Of a stretch of 64,000 bases of DNA, positions 27,464-36,237 are shown one piece after another; the first letter of the stretch is position 1, and the number at the start of each line of letters is the position of its first letter. Position numbers and translations under genes: made by a program. Source of the stretch: Arthrobacter sp. B2a2-09 (GTDB taxonomy: Bacteria; Actinomycetota; Actinomycetes; Actinomycetales; Micrococcaceae); the NCBI RefSeq assembly GCF_027587375.1, contig NZ_JAMXIC010000002.1:62001-126000 (forward strand). Reading direction: 5' to 3'. The notes beneath the pieces are model-generated. The model was not told the DNA's origin. It saw only the letters and a list, made by a program, of their open reading frames with translations, and made no database searches.

Positions 27464-30400
27464 TCAGAATAACGTGTCGCGCAGCCGCAACGGCCGGTAG
27501 CCTGTGGGCCCGAGTTGGGCCAGCTCACCTTCGATGTCGACGTCGATGGATCCGAAGAAGTTGATGTTCTCGCTGTGTGCCGGGGAGATATGGGTCAGCA
27601 GCTCGTCATCAATGCGCCGCCCCGCAGTCCGCATCGACTCGACGGCCAGGCCGTAGTACTCCGTGGTCCACGCGACGACGGCGTTCGTGACCAAGGTCAG
27701 CGACCATGCCTGCTCGCTCTGCTGCTCCAGGTGCCGGGCCCGGATGGCGCCCTCGTGCGCGTAGAGCAGGTCCCGTTTGAGTGCGTGGAGGGACTCTCCC
27801 TTGTTCAACTGCCGGGAGATCTTGCGCCGGTAGGCAGGGTCGGCCAGGTAGCGGGCGGCGTAGATGGTCCGGCAGCGCCCCGTACTCTTTCAGGGCCGCC
27901 GCCAGCGCGTTCTGCCTGCCGGAGGCGGAGAGCTTGCCGACCAGCAGGGACGAGGTGGCGTGCCCGAATTTCAGCGACCCGGCCAGGCGCAGCAGATCAT
28001 CGTAGTGCTCGGTGATCAGGCCGGTGTTCAGTTTGCGTGTCAGCAGCGGCCCGGCGTTCGGGTATCCGGCATCGGCCTGCGGGCGGGATCCCATGCGGGT
28101 GAGGGTGATCTTGCCCAAATCCCGGATGCGGGGCGAGAGCTGGAGTCCGAGCAGGTCGAACAGGGCGAAGTTGACCAGCGTCACCCCGTGCGTGTCCGTT
28201 GCGTGCTCGGTGATGGGAATGTCGGTTGCGTTCCCCAGGATTTCATCGAGAACGTAATGGGCCTCGCGTTTCGTGGCGACGATGACCTTCGTGCCGTGGG
28301 TGGTGTGCTGGTCGGTTACGTGCGTGTACGTTGAGAGCCCTTCGTTCGCGAAATACCTGCTCAGGGCCCTGGCGGTGATGGACTTGCCGCGGGTCGGGAA
28401 GCGCTGGCCGTCGGATGAGGACAGGGTGCCGGTGCCGAACACCGGGGCCAGCGGCAGCCGTTGGTGGTAGTCGATGAGCGCCAGGTTCGCTGCGCGCAGC
28501 GTCTCCTCCCGGACGTACCACTCGGCGGTCCAGGCCAACACGTCGTAGGAGATCCCGCACGCGTCAGCCATCCGCGTGAGTCCGAGGTTGGTGGAGTTGC
28601 TGATCAGCACTGCGATCAGGTTCCGCTTCAACTCCGGGCTACGGGCCTGCTTGCCCCCGGCGTGCGTGAAGCAGTCCAGGTAGCCGATGCGCTTGTCGAG
28701 CTCGATCAGCAACGACACGATCGGCGCGAACGGCAGCATCTGGGTCAGCTCCGCCTTTAACACCGTCGCCTCGGCCGGCACGTCCTCTGCCGACAGCGGC
28801 GAGATCACCAGATCACCGTCCTCGTCCAGGCGCACCGGTCCGTCTCCGGCGGCTAGGACCACCTCAAGCTGCCCGAGCGCCTCGCCCAGTTCGTCCTCGG
28901 CCGCGGCCAGCGCACGCGCGGGGTCGGCGGCCTTGCCCACCAGCTGACAGAACTCCGTGCGCTGCAACCCCCACTTTTCCGGGGTGAGCAGGTAGGCGGC
29001 CGGGTCGGAGTAGCGGCGCGAGCCCGGCACGAACACATCCCCGCTGCGCAGTCCGTCGCGCAGGGCCAGCAGCGTGCACAGCTCCCAGTAGTGCCGGTAG
29101 GCGCTGGTGTTGCCGGACGCGGCCGCGGTCTCCAGGTAGCCGCGCCACCGCGCGGGCACGAACCCGGCCGGCGCATCGGCAGGGACGCGGCGGGCGCCGG
29201 TGGCGTTGAGTCCGCGCAGGATATCCACAGCATCGAGCAGTCCGGCCGCGGCGGTGCCGCCGGCGAACGTCACCGCTGCCAGGACCTGCGGGGTGAACTG
29301 CCGCAGATACCCGTAGGAGCCGTCCAAAGCCGCCAGGTGCCCGTAATCGCGCGGCAACCGCGGAACGGCCTGCGCCACCGCGGCCCGCAGGCGGGGCCAC
29401 CCGATCCGGTCGCCACGGATCAACCCGCCGATCTGCTCATCGGGCACGGCCGGGTCGGTGATGATGGCCAGCAGGGCCTGCCGGTCCTCCCCGGCTTTGC
29501 CCCGTTCGGCCAGTGCGTCGCGCATCGTCCGCCCGGCCTTGCTTTCCCGTGCGGAGACGGCCTGGTCAAAGAGCTGCACGACCTCATCGAGCACATCGGT
29601 AGCCGACTGTCCCAGCGCCGTAAGCAGGATCGGGTAGCGGCGTTGCGGATCGCGTCGTTCCAGCGCCTGTGCGGTCAACCGGCGCCCGACCGTGGTAAGG
29701 AATCGACGCCGCTCGGCCGGAAGCACCCGACAAGTCGAGGGTGTCCGCGCCCAGGCCGCGCAGGAATTCCAGCTTGGCGACCTCGGCTTTCACCGCGGCC
29801 GGGGATGCCTCGACGGGGCCTGTCGACAGCCACCGCAACCGGGTCATGCCGATCCCGGGGTCGGTCACCAGCAGCGCGTCCAGCGCGGTGCACCGGGCGT
29901 CGGTAAACTCGGCCGCCAGGCGGTCGAACGTCTCCCGCTGCGCCTCGGTGCGAGCATGCCCGACCCGTTCGAGCACGGTCACCGGCCCGGGCCTGAGCAC
30001 CCGTGCCGAGATCAAGTACTCACATCCCAGCCGGAACAGCAAGGTCGGCGAGTCGTGCTCCAACGCCCGGGCCAGCAGGAACTCGTCCAGCTCCTTGAAT
30101 TCCATCGTGGTGGGCAGCCGCCAGCCCAGATATTTCGCGACCAGCCGCAGGTGCTCGGTCCGGGTCTTTGCCCGCCGCCCGTACGACCGCAACTCGTCGG
30201 GGTCGACGCCGAGCTGCTCAGCCAGCCGGGCCACCGCCACGGGCGGGGCGCAAGACACCTTGTCCGGAACGAACCCCAGCCACGGCAACGTGCACAATGC
30301 CACCGCCAAGCCGAGCCGGTCACCCGGCCCGCGCCCCCGGCCCGGGTCGAGGAACGCGACATCCGCCGGGGTCAGAGTGAAGAACCGGTACAGCTCGTCC

Positions 30401-30489
30401 CTGCCGATCTCCGGAAACCCCCGAAGCCGATCGAGCTCTTCATCCGAGAGCACCTGCGTAGCCAAGAACGACCTCCAACGAGCCCACAA
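27464..30489 (-). pseudogene. Tn3-family transposase tnpA, two frameshifts
   Basis: Almost complete, about 1000 codons. Segment 1 (30489 to about 29720): FLATQVLSDEELDRLRGFPE, the DUF4158 N-terminus. Segment 2 (29726 to about 27870): catalytic part with VTDQHTTHGTKVIVATK (first Asp), ITEHATDTHGVTLVNFALFD (second Asp) and NTGLITEHYDDLLRLAGSLK (Glu). Segment 3 (to 27464): TIYAARYLADPAYRRKISRQ to RPLRLRDTLF. The break near 29725 is one extra G in LDLS-LPAERRR; the break near 27860 a missing base. No resolvase or terminal repeats were found. Likely inactive. Confidence 0.9.
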
Positions 30490-30550
30490 ATTCCCAGCTC
30501 AGAAGCCTACCCCAGCCATATCCGCCCGATTTTCGGCCGATACTACGGCG

Positions 30551-30904
30551 ACCTGCGGGCACTTCCCCGAGTGGTTCAGTGAGAACCTGGCGTTCACCGA
30601 TCGGCATCCCGGTTTTGGGATCGATGATGATGTCCTGGGGGATGTGCGAAGCGTTCTCGACCCGGCCGATGGCTATGCCCTTGTACCCATCAAGGGCGGC
30701 TTGTTCATCGGTCACTGTCACCCCAGGTATCAGGGCTGCTGCCTTATACAGTGCGGCTCTGAGTTCGCCCGGCACGACTCCCGTGCGCAGGAGGTCTGCG
30801 ATGAACACCAGTGCCTGGCCCTCAACCGACTGGCCCTGCCTGGCAGTCTTTTTGTAGGTGTCCTCCAGGAGCGTTTTCGGATTCCGCGGCAGCGAGTCCA
30901 GAGA
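30551..30904 (-). pseudogene. CU044_5270-family protein, C-terminal fragment
   Basis: Reads LPRNPKTLLEDTYKKTARQG, SVEGQALVFIADLLRTGVVP, ALYKAAALIPGVTVTD, ending PIGERQVLTEPLGEVPAG; this is the C-terminal end of the actinobacterial CU044_5270 family (function unknown, usually beside a sigma factor gene). The N-terminal two-thirds are absent and the C-terminus runs into the Tn3 end, so the gene was cut by the transposon and by another deletion. Confidence 0.7.
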
Positions 30905-30947
30905 GGCGGGGGAAGGGAACGAGGACGCCCGGCCGGCGGAGGCTCCG

Positions 30948-31184
30948 TTGGGCCCGCGCAGCACCCAGTCCGTTCCTGTTGAGGCTGGCCAGTTCGCCCG
31001 CGATCGGACCCGTTTCGTCGTCGTAGCGGGTTGTGAAGGTGGCCGCCTGGTACTCGCTCGTCCGTTCGAGTCAGCGTGCCGTCAGTTCTCCCGTGGCGAT
31101 AAGGGTGGTGGCCTGCCGCCAGGCCCCCTTGTCCGCCAGGTTCCTGCCGAAATGGACACGGATTTGCGCGTCTGTGGGTTCCAT
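30948..31184 (-). pseudogene. Small ORF with in-frame stop
   Basis: ATG 31184 opens MEPTDAQIRVHFGRNLADKG, AWRQATTLIATGELTAR, a TGA at 31071-31073, and then in the same frame LERTSEYQAATFTTRYDDET, IAGELASLNRNGLGAARAQ. The halves are similar in style and the stop is the only break, so this seems to be a gene of about 80 codons killed by one base change. No known family. Confidence 0.45.
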
Positions 31185-31357
31185 CCTCGGATGCTACCGG
31201 CGCCTGCCGCTGCATTGCAGCCACAACGACACAGCACGCAACCTCCCACCTGCAGGCCAGCTCCTGCGGTGTCTAGGGCAGGTATCGCAGTCCCTTGGCT
31301 TCCAGACGCGCGCGCATACCGTCCTGAAGGTCAAGACTTAGAGGATCCGCCGATTGG

Positions 31358-32197
31358 TCAGGGTCTGCGGTTTGGTCTGGTGTCCCAGCGGTGGGTGGTC
31401 CAGGCTTCGCGGATGATTCTGCGGATGACGATGATGCTGTTGGCTAGTCCGATCAGCGCGTTGATCACGGCGGTGCGTCGTTCGGTGCAGATGGCCAGTT
31501 TCCTGAAGCCGCGGTTGTGCCAGGAGTTGGTGCGTTCGACGACCCAGCGTTTGCCTACTTGGATCGGTGCCGGCTTGCCTTTGGTGGCGATCTCGGCGGT
31601 GCACCCGAGTTCGGCGAGCAGCTCGCGGGTCTTGCGGGAGTCGTAGCCGGCGTCCAGGTGCACCGTGATGGTGGTGGGCAGGTGGAACCCGAACCGGCAC
31701 AGCTTTTCCAGGGTTGGTCGCAGCAGTGGTGAGTCGTGTCGGTTCGCCGGGGCCACCACGACACCGAGCGGGATGCCTTTCCCGTCTACCAGGACGGAGC
31801 GTTTGGTGCCTTGTTTTCCGCGGTCCACCGGGGACCGGCCCGCGGCCTCGCCGCCGCAGGGGGCCTTGACCAGGCACCCGTCCACGGCGAGGTCCTCGAA
31901 CTCGATCCCCACGATGCGGTCGTAGGCCTGAAGGCAGATCTGTTCGAGGTCCTCGAAGACGCCCGCGGCGATCCACTCGTCGCGCCGGCGCCGGATCGTG
32001 GTGGCCGAACAGGTGGTGTCGGCGATTTTCTCGTAGGCTGCACCGAGCACCAGGACCTGGACGAGTTTCCCGAAGACGATGTGATCCGGGATCCGGGGCC
32101 GGTGGCACCCCAGCGGGTGCTCGCGGCGTACGGGTGGGATCAGGGCCTCGAATTGGGCCCAGAGCGGTTTCATGACGGATGATGGGAGGGCAGGCAC
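31358..32197 (-). mobile_element. IS5-family transposase
   Basis: 279 residues, intact. N-terminal DUF4096-like part LWAQFEALIPP with VFGKLVQVLVLGAAYEKIAD, then a DDE domain: LAVDGCLVKAP (D1), VHLDAGYDSRKTRELL (D2), VVERTNSWHNRGFRKLA (E). GTG 32197 has AGGAAG upstream; ATG 32173 is possible. A second, overlapping long frame (31338-32108) is a shadow. Weak terminal matches TGTCTAG at 31270 and its complement at 32222 may mark the ends (about 960 bp), but target duplications are not clear. The element sits in a graveyard of other fragments. Confidence 0.88.
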
Positions 32198-32256
32198 GAA
32201 CTTCCTGAGCTAAACGCGTTTCTAGACAATCCGTGTTTAACAGGATTCGTGCCTGC
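32190..32256. repeat. 11-bp inverted repeat at transposase start
   Basis: GCAGGCACGAA (32190-32200) and its exact complement TTCGTGCCTGC (32246-32256), 45 bases apart, enclosing the presumed right end of the IS5-type element and overlapping the GTG start of the transposase. It could fold to hide the start codon or be part of a nested terminal repeat. Confidence 0.55.
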
Positions 32257-32285
32257 TTTGTCCGTTAATGACGTGCCCCCGCTGC

Positions 32286-32540
32286 TTAATGACGCACACC
32301 GACCCGCCACCAAACGGCGGAACCTCTTAAGTCGCCCTGGGCGTAGAGCGTGCGTTTCTGCTCCTCATCGGCCTCTCGGCGCATGGCCGCGTCGAGCACA
32401 GTGGGCGCGTCCTCGCGCCTGACTACGCAGACACCGTCATCGTCGGCGACGATGACGTCCCCGGGGGAAATCAGGCGGCCGCCGCACACGATCGGAACCT
32501 GCACGTCGGCGGGACGAAGGACGCCGGAAGTTACTGACAA
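32286..32540 (-). pseudogene. RraA-like aldolase fragment
   Basis: Reads SGVLRPADVQVPIVCGGRLI, SPGDVIVADDDGVCVVRRED, the C-terminal half of the RraA/4-hydroxy-4-methyl-2-oxoglutarate aldolase family. The N-terminal half with its metal-site Asp is missing (it runs into the crotonase fragment) and the C-terminus is cut after YAQGDL. Such aldolases finish aromatic meta-cleavage pathways, so it may once have belonged to the catabolic cluster to the right. Confidence 0.7.
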
Positions 32541-32614
32541 ACGAGGAGATGCTCGACCGCCTCACCGCATTTGCCAGTGGCGAACGACCCGCACCACCCC
32601 GACCAGAAGATTAA
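32522..32614 (+). pseudogene. Crotonase 3' fragment, copy of 376-467
   Basis: Thirty codons RRKLLTNEEMLDRLTAFASG / ERPAPPRPED and stop, matching the last codons of the gene at 3-467 (RRKSLANEDMLERLTAFASG). The similarity goes on for about 130 bases beyond the stop. Nothing of the remaining crotonase is present: the upstream side is the RraA fragment. See findings on the duplicated locus. Confidence 0.9.
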
Positions 32615-32710
32615 CTTTGCAGACTCCTGACTAGAAATCCTGGCGCCGGTGTTCGCTGCCGTGCAGGATTCCGACGCCGGGCGCCGCGCGTCTGGATTGA
32701 CGTGCGGGGG

Positions 32711-32851
32711 TCAGCTGAATGTCAGGCCGGCCCAGGCAGTGGCGACCGGCGTGATGCCACCAAACACGGCTCTGAACTCTTCCTCGAGCAGGGCCCTCAC
32801 GGACAGTTCGTCGGTATCTTCCTTGTTTTCCTCAATGCGTGAATCGGACAT
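32711..32851 (-). CDS. 46-residue peptide, unknown
   Basis: Too short for most gene finders but well supported: ATG 32851 has a perfect AAGGAG 5 bases upstream. The peptide begins MSDSRIEENKEDTDELSVRA, continues LLEEEFRAVFGGITPVA and ends TAWAGLTFS. An acidic helical front and a short hydrophobic, Gly/Thr/Ser/Trp-containing tail look like the leader-core layout of ribosomal peptide precursors, but no modification enzyme is near. It follows the 75-residue gene and the catabolic operon on the same strand. A decayed copy of its 3' end lies at about 555-600. Confidence 0.6.
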   Translation of the reverse strand: MSDSRIEENKEDTDELSVRALLEEEFRAVFGGITPVATAWAGLTFS

Positions 32852-32974
32852 CGCGTCTCCTTGATAGATGCACGTAGAACGGAGCACTCGATGGGTCCGC
32901 GAGACATGCGGTGTGTGTTAAGTGAGTGAGCGCACCGTGGATTGTGTGGAGGTGTCTTTTTCCTCTACGGGCTC

Positions 32975-33202
32975 TCAGACGGATGGGTAGAGGGCTAATT
33001 CGGAGATGGTCCCGTGTGGAACCTCGTGGGAAAGCTCCACGGTGAACGTCTGGTGGTCATGTCGGGTCACCAGCACGCCGCGCCCGGGCTCCTTGAGAGC
33101 TTCCCGAATTGCTCCCACGACGGCCCGGTCGAGCTTGTTCTCGAGCTCCTTGCGATGGGCGATCCTGACCTTTACGGCATAACTCATCTTCTGGTCAATC
33201 AT
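32975..33202 (-). CDS. Small conserved protein (75 aa), paralogue of 17957-18187
   Basis: A helix with HRKELENKLDRAVVGAIREA and a beta part GVLVTRHDHQTFTVELSHEV, sharing its pattern with the protein at 17957-18187. It lies 31 bases downstream of the quinone-oxidoreductase gene, so it may be the end of the large catabolic operon. ATG 33202 follows AGAAGAAAC, a modest ribosome site. Function unknown. Confidence 0.65.
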   Translation of the reverse strand: MIDQKMSYAVKVRIAHRKELENKLDRAVVGAIREALKEPGRGVLVTRHDHQTFTVELSHEVPHGTISELALYPSV

Positions 33203-33233
33203 TGTGTTTCTTCTTCTGATCGGGGTTATGGGG

Positions 33234-34172
33234 TTAAGGGGTTAAGACGAGCTTGCGGGGGGCGCCTTGCTGCTGCAGCTCCCAAGCCCGCTGGCAGTCG
33301 GCGAGCGGGAGCGGAGTCGTGTCGACGGTCAGTGCGCCGGTGGCGGCGAGCTCGGTTAGTTTCAGGTAAGCGTCTCGGCGGACGTGGACCGGCGGGTCGA
33401 CGTGGGCGAACCCGAGGAGCTCCAGGCGTGCTCCTCGGACGATGCTGGCGGGCAGCTCGATGGTTGCGGCGGCGGATTGGCCGATCTGGATGTGACGGGC
33501 GCCCCGTGCGGCGACGTGCATAGCCGCGAGGGCCGGGTCGCCCCAGACCGGGTCGATGATGATATCGAAGCCGTGGCCACCGGAGGCGTCGCGGAAGGCG
33601 CCCGCCAGGTCCGTGTCCGGTGAAATCGTCACCGTGGCGTCGGCGCCGTGCTCGCGGGAGCGGGCGAGCCGCTCGGGGTCCCGGTCGGCGGCGACCACCT
33701 TGGCCGCGCCGAGGGCTTTGGCGAGCTGGACGGCGACCGATCCGAGAGCGCCGGTCGCGCCGAGCACCAACACGTTCTGGCCGGGCTGAAGGTCCGCGCG
33801 CCAGGTGAGGGCAAGCCAGGCGGCCAGTCCGGTGTTGCCGAGCGCGGCCGCGGTAATGTCGTCGACGCCGTCGGCGAGGTCGAGCAGGTCGTGCTCGGCG
33901 ACGAGCGTGCGCTCGGCCCAGGTGCCGTGGGGCGCCACCGGTGAGGTGAAGAAGACCCGGCGGCCGGTGGCGGTCCGGCCTACGCCGTCGGCCCCGATCA
34001 CGTACGGTAGAGTGCCCGGGTCGCCATAGGCGCCGGAGGCCTTGGCCAGGTCAAGATGGTGGACGCCGGCCGCGGTGACGTCGACGACGACATGTCCGGT
34101 GCCGGGCTGGGGATCGGGAAAATCTGCGTAGACGGGCTTAGTTCCGGTTTGGGTCAGAACGGCTGCTTTCAT
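33234..34172 (-). CDS. NADPH:quinone oxidoreductase-like (medium-chain dehydrogenase)
   Basis: 312 residues from ATG 34172 (AAGGAG upstream; 14 codons of open frame before it are discarded). GroES-like half with VVDVTAAGVHHLDLAKASG and VIGADGVGRT, then a Rossmann half with VLGATGALGSVAVQLAKALGA and the AADRDPERLARSREHGAD end that favours NADPH. No zinc-binding cysteines are seen, so it belongs to the zinc-free quinone/enone reductases. It lies 68 bases after the FAH gene. A 110-bp piece of a second copy is at 6507-6622. Confidence 0.88.
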   Translation of the reverse strand: MKAAVLTQTGTKPVYADFPDPQPGTGHVVVDVTAAGVHHLDLAKASGAYGDPGTLPYVIGADGVGRTATGRRVFFTSPVAPHGTWAERTLVAEHDLLDLADGVDDITAAALGNTGLAAWLALTWRADLQPGQNVLVLGATGALGSVAVQLAKALGAAKVVAADRDPERLARSREHGADATVTISPDTDLAGAFRDASGGHGFDIIIDPVWGDPALAAMHVAARGARHIQIGQSAAATIELPASIVRGARLELLGFAHVDPPVHVRRDAYLKLTELAATGALTVDTTPLPLADCQRAWELQQQGAPRKLVLTP

Positions 34173-34240
34173 GGTGTGCTCCTTCGTGTCTGGCTTGGTG
34201 TGGGCGGTCCGCACTCGGTGATGTGCGCCGGCGGGGAGGG

Positions 34241-35179
34241 TCAGCTCGGCCGGTCGGTGTCGGCGGAGATGATCTGGACGCTGATCGATCCGAGGCCGCT
34301 GATCTGCCCATTGAGCTGGTCGCCGACGTGCATCCAGGTCCCGGTGCTGAGTCCGACCCCGGCGGGGGTGCCGGTGAGCACAATGTCGCCCGGTTCGAGA
34401 GTTACGTGCTCGCTGATCCGGGAGACCAGCTCGGGCACCGGCCAGATCAGGTCGGAGGTGTTGGCGTTCTGTCGGAGTTCGCCGTTGAGCCAGAACTGCA
34501 GCTGCAGGTTGGTGTCGTCGATGAAGCGGGCAGGCACGATGCCGGGCCCGAGCGGACAGCTGTCGTCGAAGACCTTGCCACCGAAAAGGTCGAACCTGAC
34601 GAGGTGCTTGGGGTGGCGCTGCCAGTCGCGGGCAGAGAGATCCAGAGCGATCGTGTAGCCGGCGATGTGCTCACGGGCCCGGTCCACCGGAATGTGCCGG
34701 CCGCGTCGGCCGATGACGAATGCCAGTTCGAGCTCGTAGTCGAACTTCTCGGTCTGGGTGGGGTAGTGGACGGATCGGCCCTGGCCGACGAGGGTGGTGG
34801 TGGGCGGTTTGAGGAAGAAGACCGGGATGTTGTCCTCTTTCGAGAAGCCCGTGTGGCCACCATCGTTAATGACGTGGTCGTAGTAGTTGGCGCCGGTGCA
34901 GATGACCTTGTTCGGGTATCGCAGCGGGGTGAGCCAGTCCTCAGGCTCGGTCGGCTCGTCGACCGGACCGACTGCACTGCTCGAGAGGGCTTCGACGGCT
35001 GCGAATAGTACGGGCTCGGCGGTTTCCCAGTTGGCGAAGACGGTCATCAGCCCGGCTGCCGGATCGGTAGCCAGTATCTCGGGGGCGAGGTCGGCGAGCC
35101 GGTACAGGGGGCCGTCAGGGAGTCGGATCACGGGGGTGGGCGTTCCATCGATCCGGACGGTGGACAGTGAGAACGTCAC
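34241..35179 (-). CDS. Fumarylacetoacetate hydrolase family protein
   Basis: 312 residues. The FAH core begins ICTGANYYDHVINDGG; metal ligands are in FDYELELAFVIG (two Glu) and ALDLSARDWQ (Asp); the closing DIVLTGTPAGVGLSTGTW is the family's product-side loop. These enzymes cleave or hydrate/decarboxylate beta-diketo and oxo-enoic acids that arise from aromatic ring cleavage. Its start overlaps the kinase gene's stop by 4 bases. With the other FAH protein at 38521 it could form a two-step hydrolase/isomerase set, as in homoprotocatechuate breakdown. Confidence 0.92.
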   Translation of the reverse strand: MTFSLSTVRIDGTPTPVIRLPDGPLYRLADLAPEILATDPAAGLMTVFANWETAEPVLFAAVEALSSSAVGPVDEPTEPEDWLTPLRYPNKVICTGANYYDHVINDGGHTGFSKEDNIPVFFLKPPTTTLVGQGRSVHYPTQTEKFDYELELAFVIGRRGRHIPVDRAREHIAGYTIALDLSARDWQRHPKHLVRFDLFGGKVFDDSCPLGPGIVPARFIDDTNLQLQFWLNGELRQNANTSDLIWPVPELVSRISEHVTLEPGDIVLTGTPAGVGLSTGTWMHVGDQLNGQISGLGSISVQIISADTDRPS

Positions 35180-36237
35180 GGGGTCTGCTCCTTGATTTGC
35201 GCCGTGTTGATTTGTGTCGTGCCAGCGGTGGCCGCACTGACCGTCAACATCCAGCCGTCGACGATCGCTTCGATGGTCCCGGTGGGCCGAGACATCAGGT
35301 CCCGGGCGAGGGCGCGCACCTGATCGCGTTGCGGGGGTGACAGGTACTCCACCGGGGAGGCGCCGTCGACGCGGGCCAGCGCGAGCAGCGGCACAAGAGC
35401 CGCGACGCGTCCCATCAGGTCCGCCGGCAGTTCCCAGTCGATGTGTCGGGCGTAGCTGTCCAGCAGCAGGCGGGCGGAGCGGTACAGCCGCTCAGTGTGG
35501 TCCGGCAGAATGATCGCCTTGAGCAGCAGGTGGTTCAGGCAGAACGCGAGATCGAACGCCGGGTCACCGAACCAGCCGCACTCGGCGTCGAGCAAAACCG
35601 GACCGTGCGGACCGAGAAGAATGTTCTTGGGGCTGACGTCACCGTGCACCACCGCCAGGTGCGTGCCCGCGGTCACCGCGGCGAGCCCCTCGATCCGGTC
35701 GGCCAGGTCGGGATTCGCCCGGGCGGTGACCCGGAAGTACGGCTCGATGCGTAGGGCGTAGAAGTTGTCGTCGGTGGCGAACGTGCCCTGGGCAGAGGGG
35801 TTCTTGGCGCTCGCTGCGTGCAGCCTGCCGACCAGGTCGCCGACGGCGTGCGCGACGGCCGGGTCGACGTGCCCGCCAAGGAGCTGGGCCTTCCAGACCG
35901 GGTAGTCCTTGGGCGGGAGGAATTGCATCGCGAACAGTCCGGCCTGCTCGTCGTAGGCGAACACCTGCGGGACCTGCGTGGGAGCGACGGTGCCGGCGAA
36001 CAGCAGCCACTCGTACTCGACCCGGTTGCGGGAGGTGGGCGCGAGCCACTCCTGCGCGACCTTCAGCTGCGCCAGCGCTCCCTTCACGCAGAGGGTGCGA
36101 CCCGGGAGGTCCACCTGCCAAAGGTCCGAGCTCACGCCACCGGTCAGGGGGGTCAGTATCGCAGTCTCCGATGGCCGCATCAGTCCGTGGCGGAGCAGGA
36201 AATCCTGCACGCGGGCTTCGGGCTCGGCGCCGCTCAC
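35176..36237 (-). CDS. APH-family phosphotransferase (small-molecule kinase)
   Basis: 353 residues with the aminoglycoside-phosphotransferase fold: LTGGVSSDLWQVDL nucleotide loop, Lys52 in LCVKGAL, catalytic loop VVHGDVSPKNILLG (Asp200, Asn205) and metal-binding Asp217 in LLDAECGWFGDPAFDLAF. The AECGWFGDPAFD variant also occurs in kinases of sugars, choline and methylthioribose. It overlaps both neighbours by 4 bases, so it works in step with the enolase-like enzyme: the natural idea is that it phosphorylates a hydroxy compound which the enolase homologue then dehydrates. Antibiotic resistance is unlikely given the context. Confidence 0.85.
   Translation of the reverse strand: MSGAEPEARVQDFLLRHGLMRPSETAILTPLTGGVSSDLWQVDLPGRTLCVKGALAQLKVAQEWLAPTSRNRVEYEWLLFAGTVAPTQVPQVFAYDEQAGLFAMQFLPPKDYPVWKAQLLGGHVDPAVAHAVGDLVGRLHAASAKNPSAQGTFATDDNFYALRIEPYFRVTARANPDLADRIEGLAAVTAGTHLAVVHGDVSPKNILLGPHGPVLLDAECGWFGDPAFDLAFCLNHLLLKAIILPDHTERLYRSARLLLDSYARHIDWELPADLMGRVAALVPLLALARVDGASPVEYLSPPQRDQVRALARDLMSRPTGTIEAIVDGWMLTVSAATAGTTQINTAQIKEQTP

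Noticed and set aside
31270..32229. Terminal inverted repeats of the IS5-type element
   Set aside because: Only seven bases (TGTCTAG) match and no target duplication is visible, so the exact ends are not claimed.
35176..36237. Aminoglycoside resistance gene
   Set aside because: The fold is that of aminoglycoside phosphotransferases, but operon overlap with enolase and FAH genes argues for a metabolic kinase.
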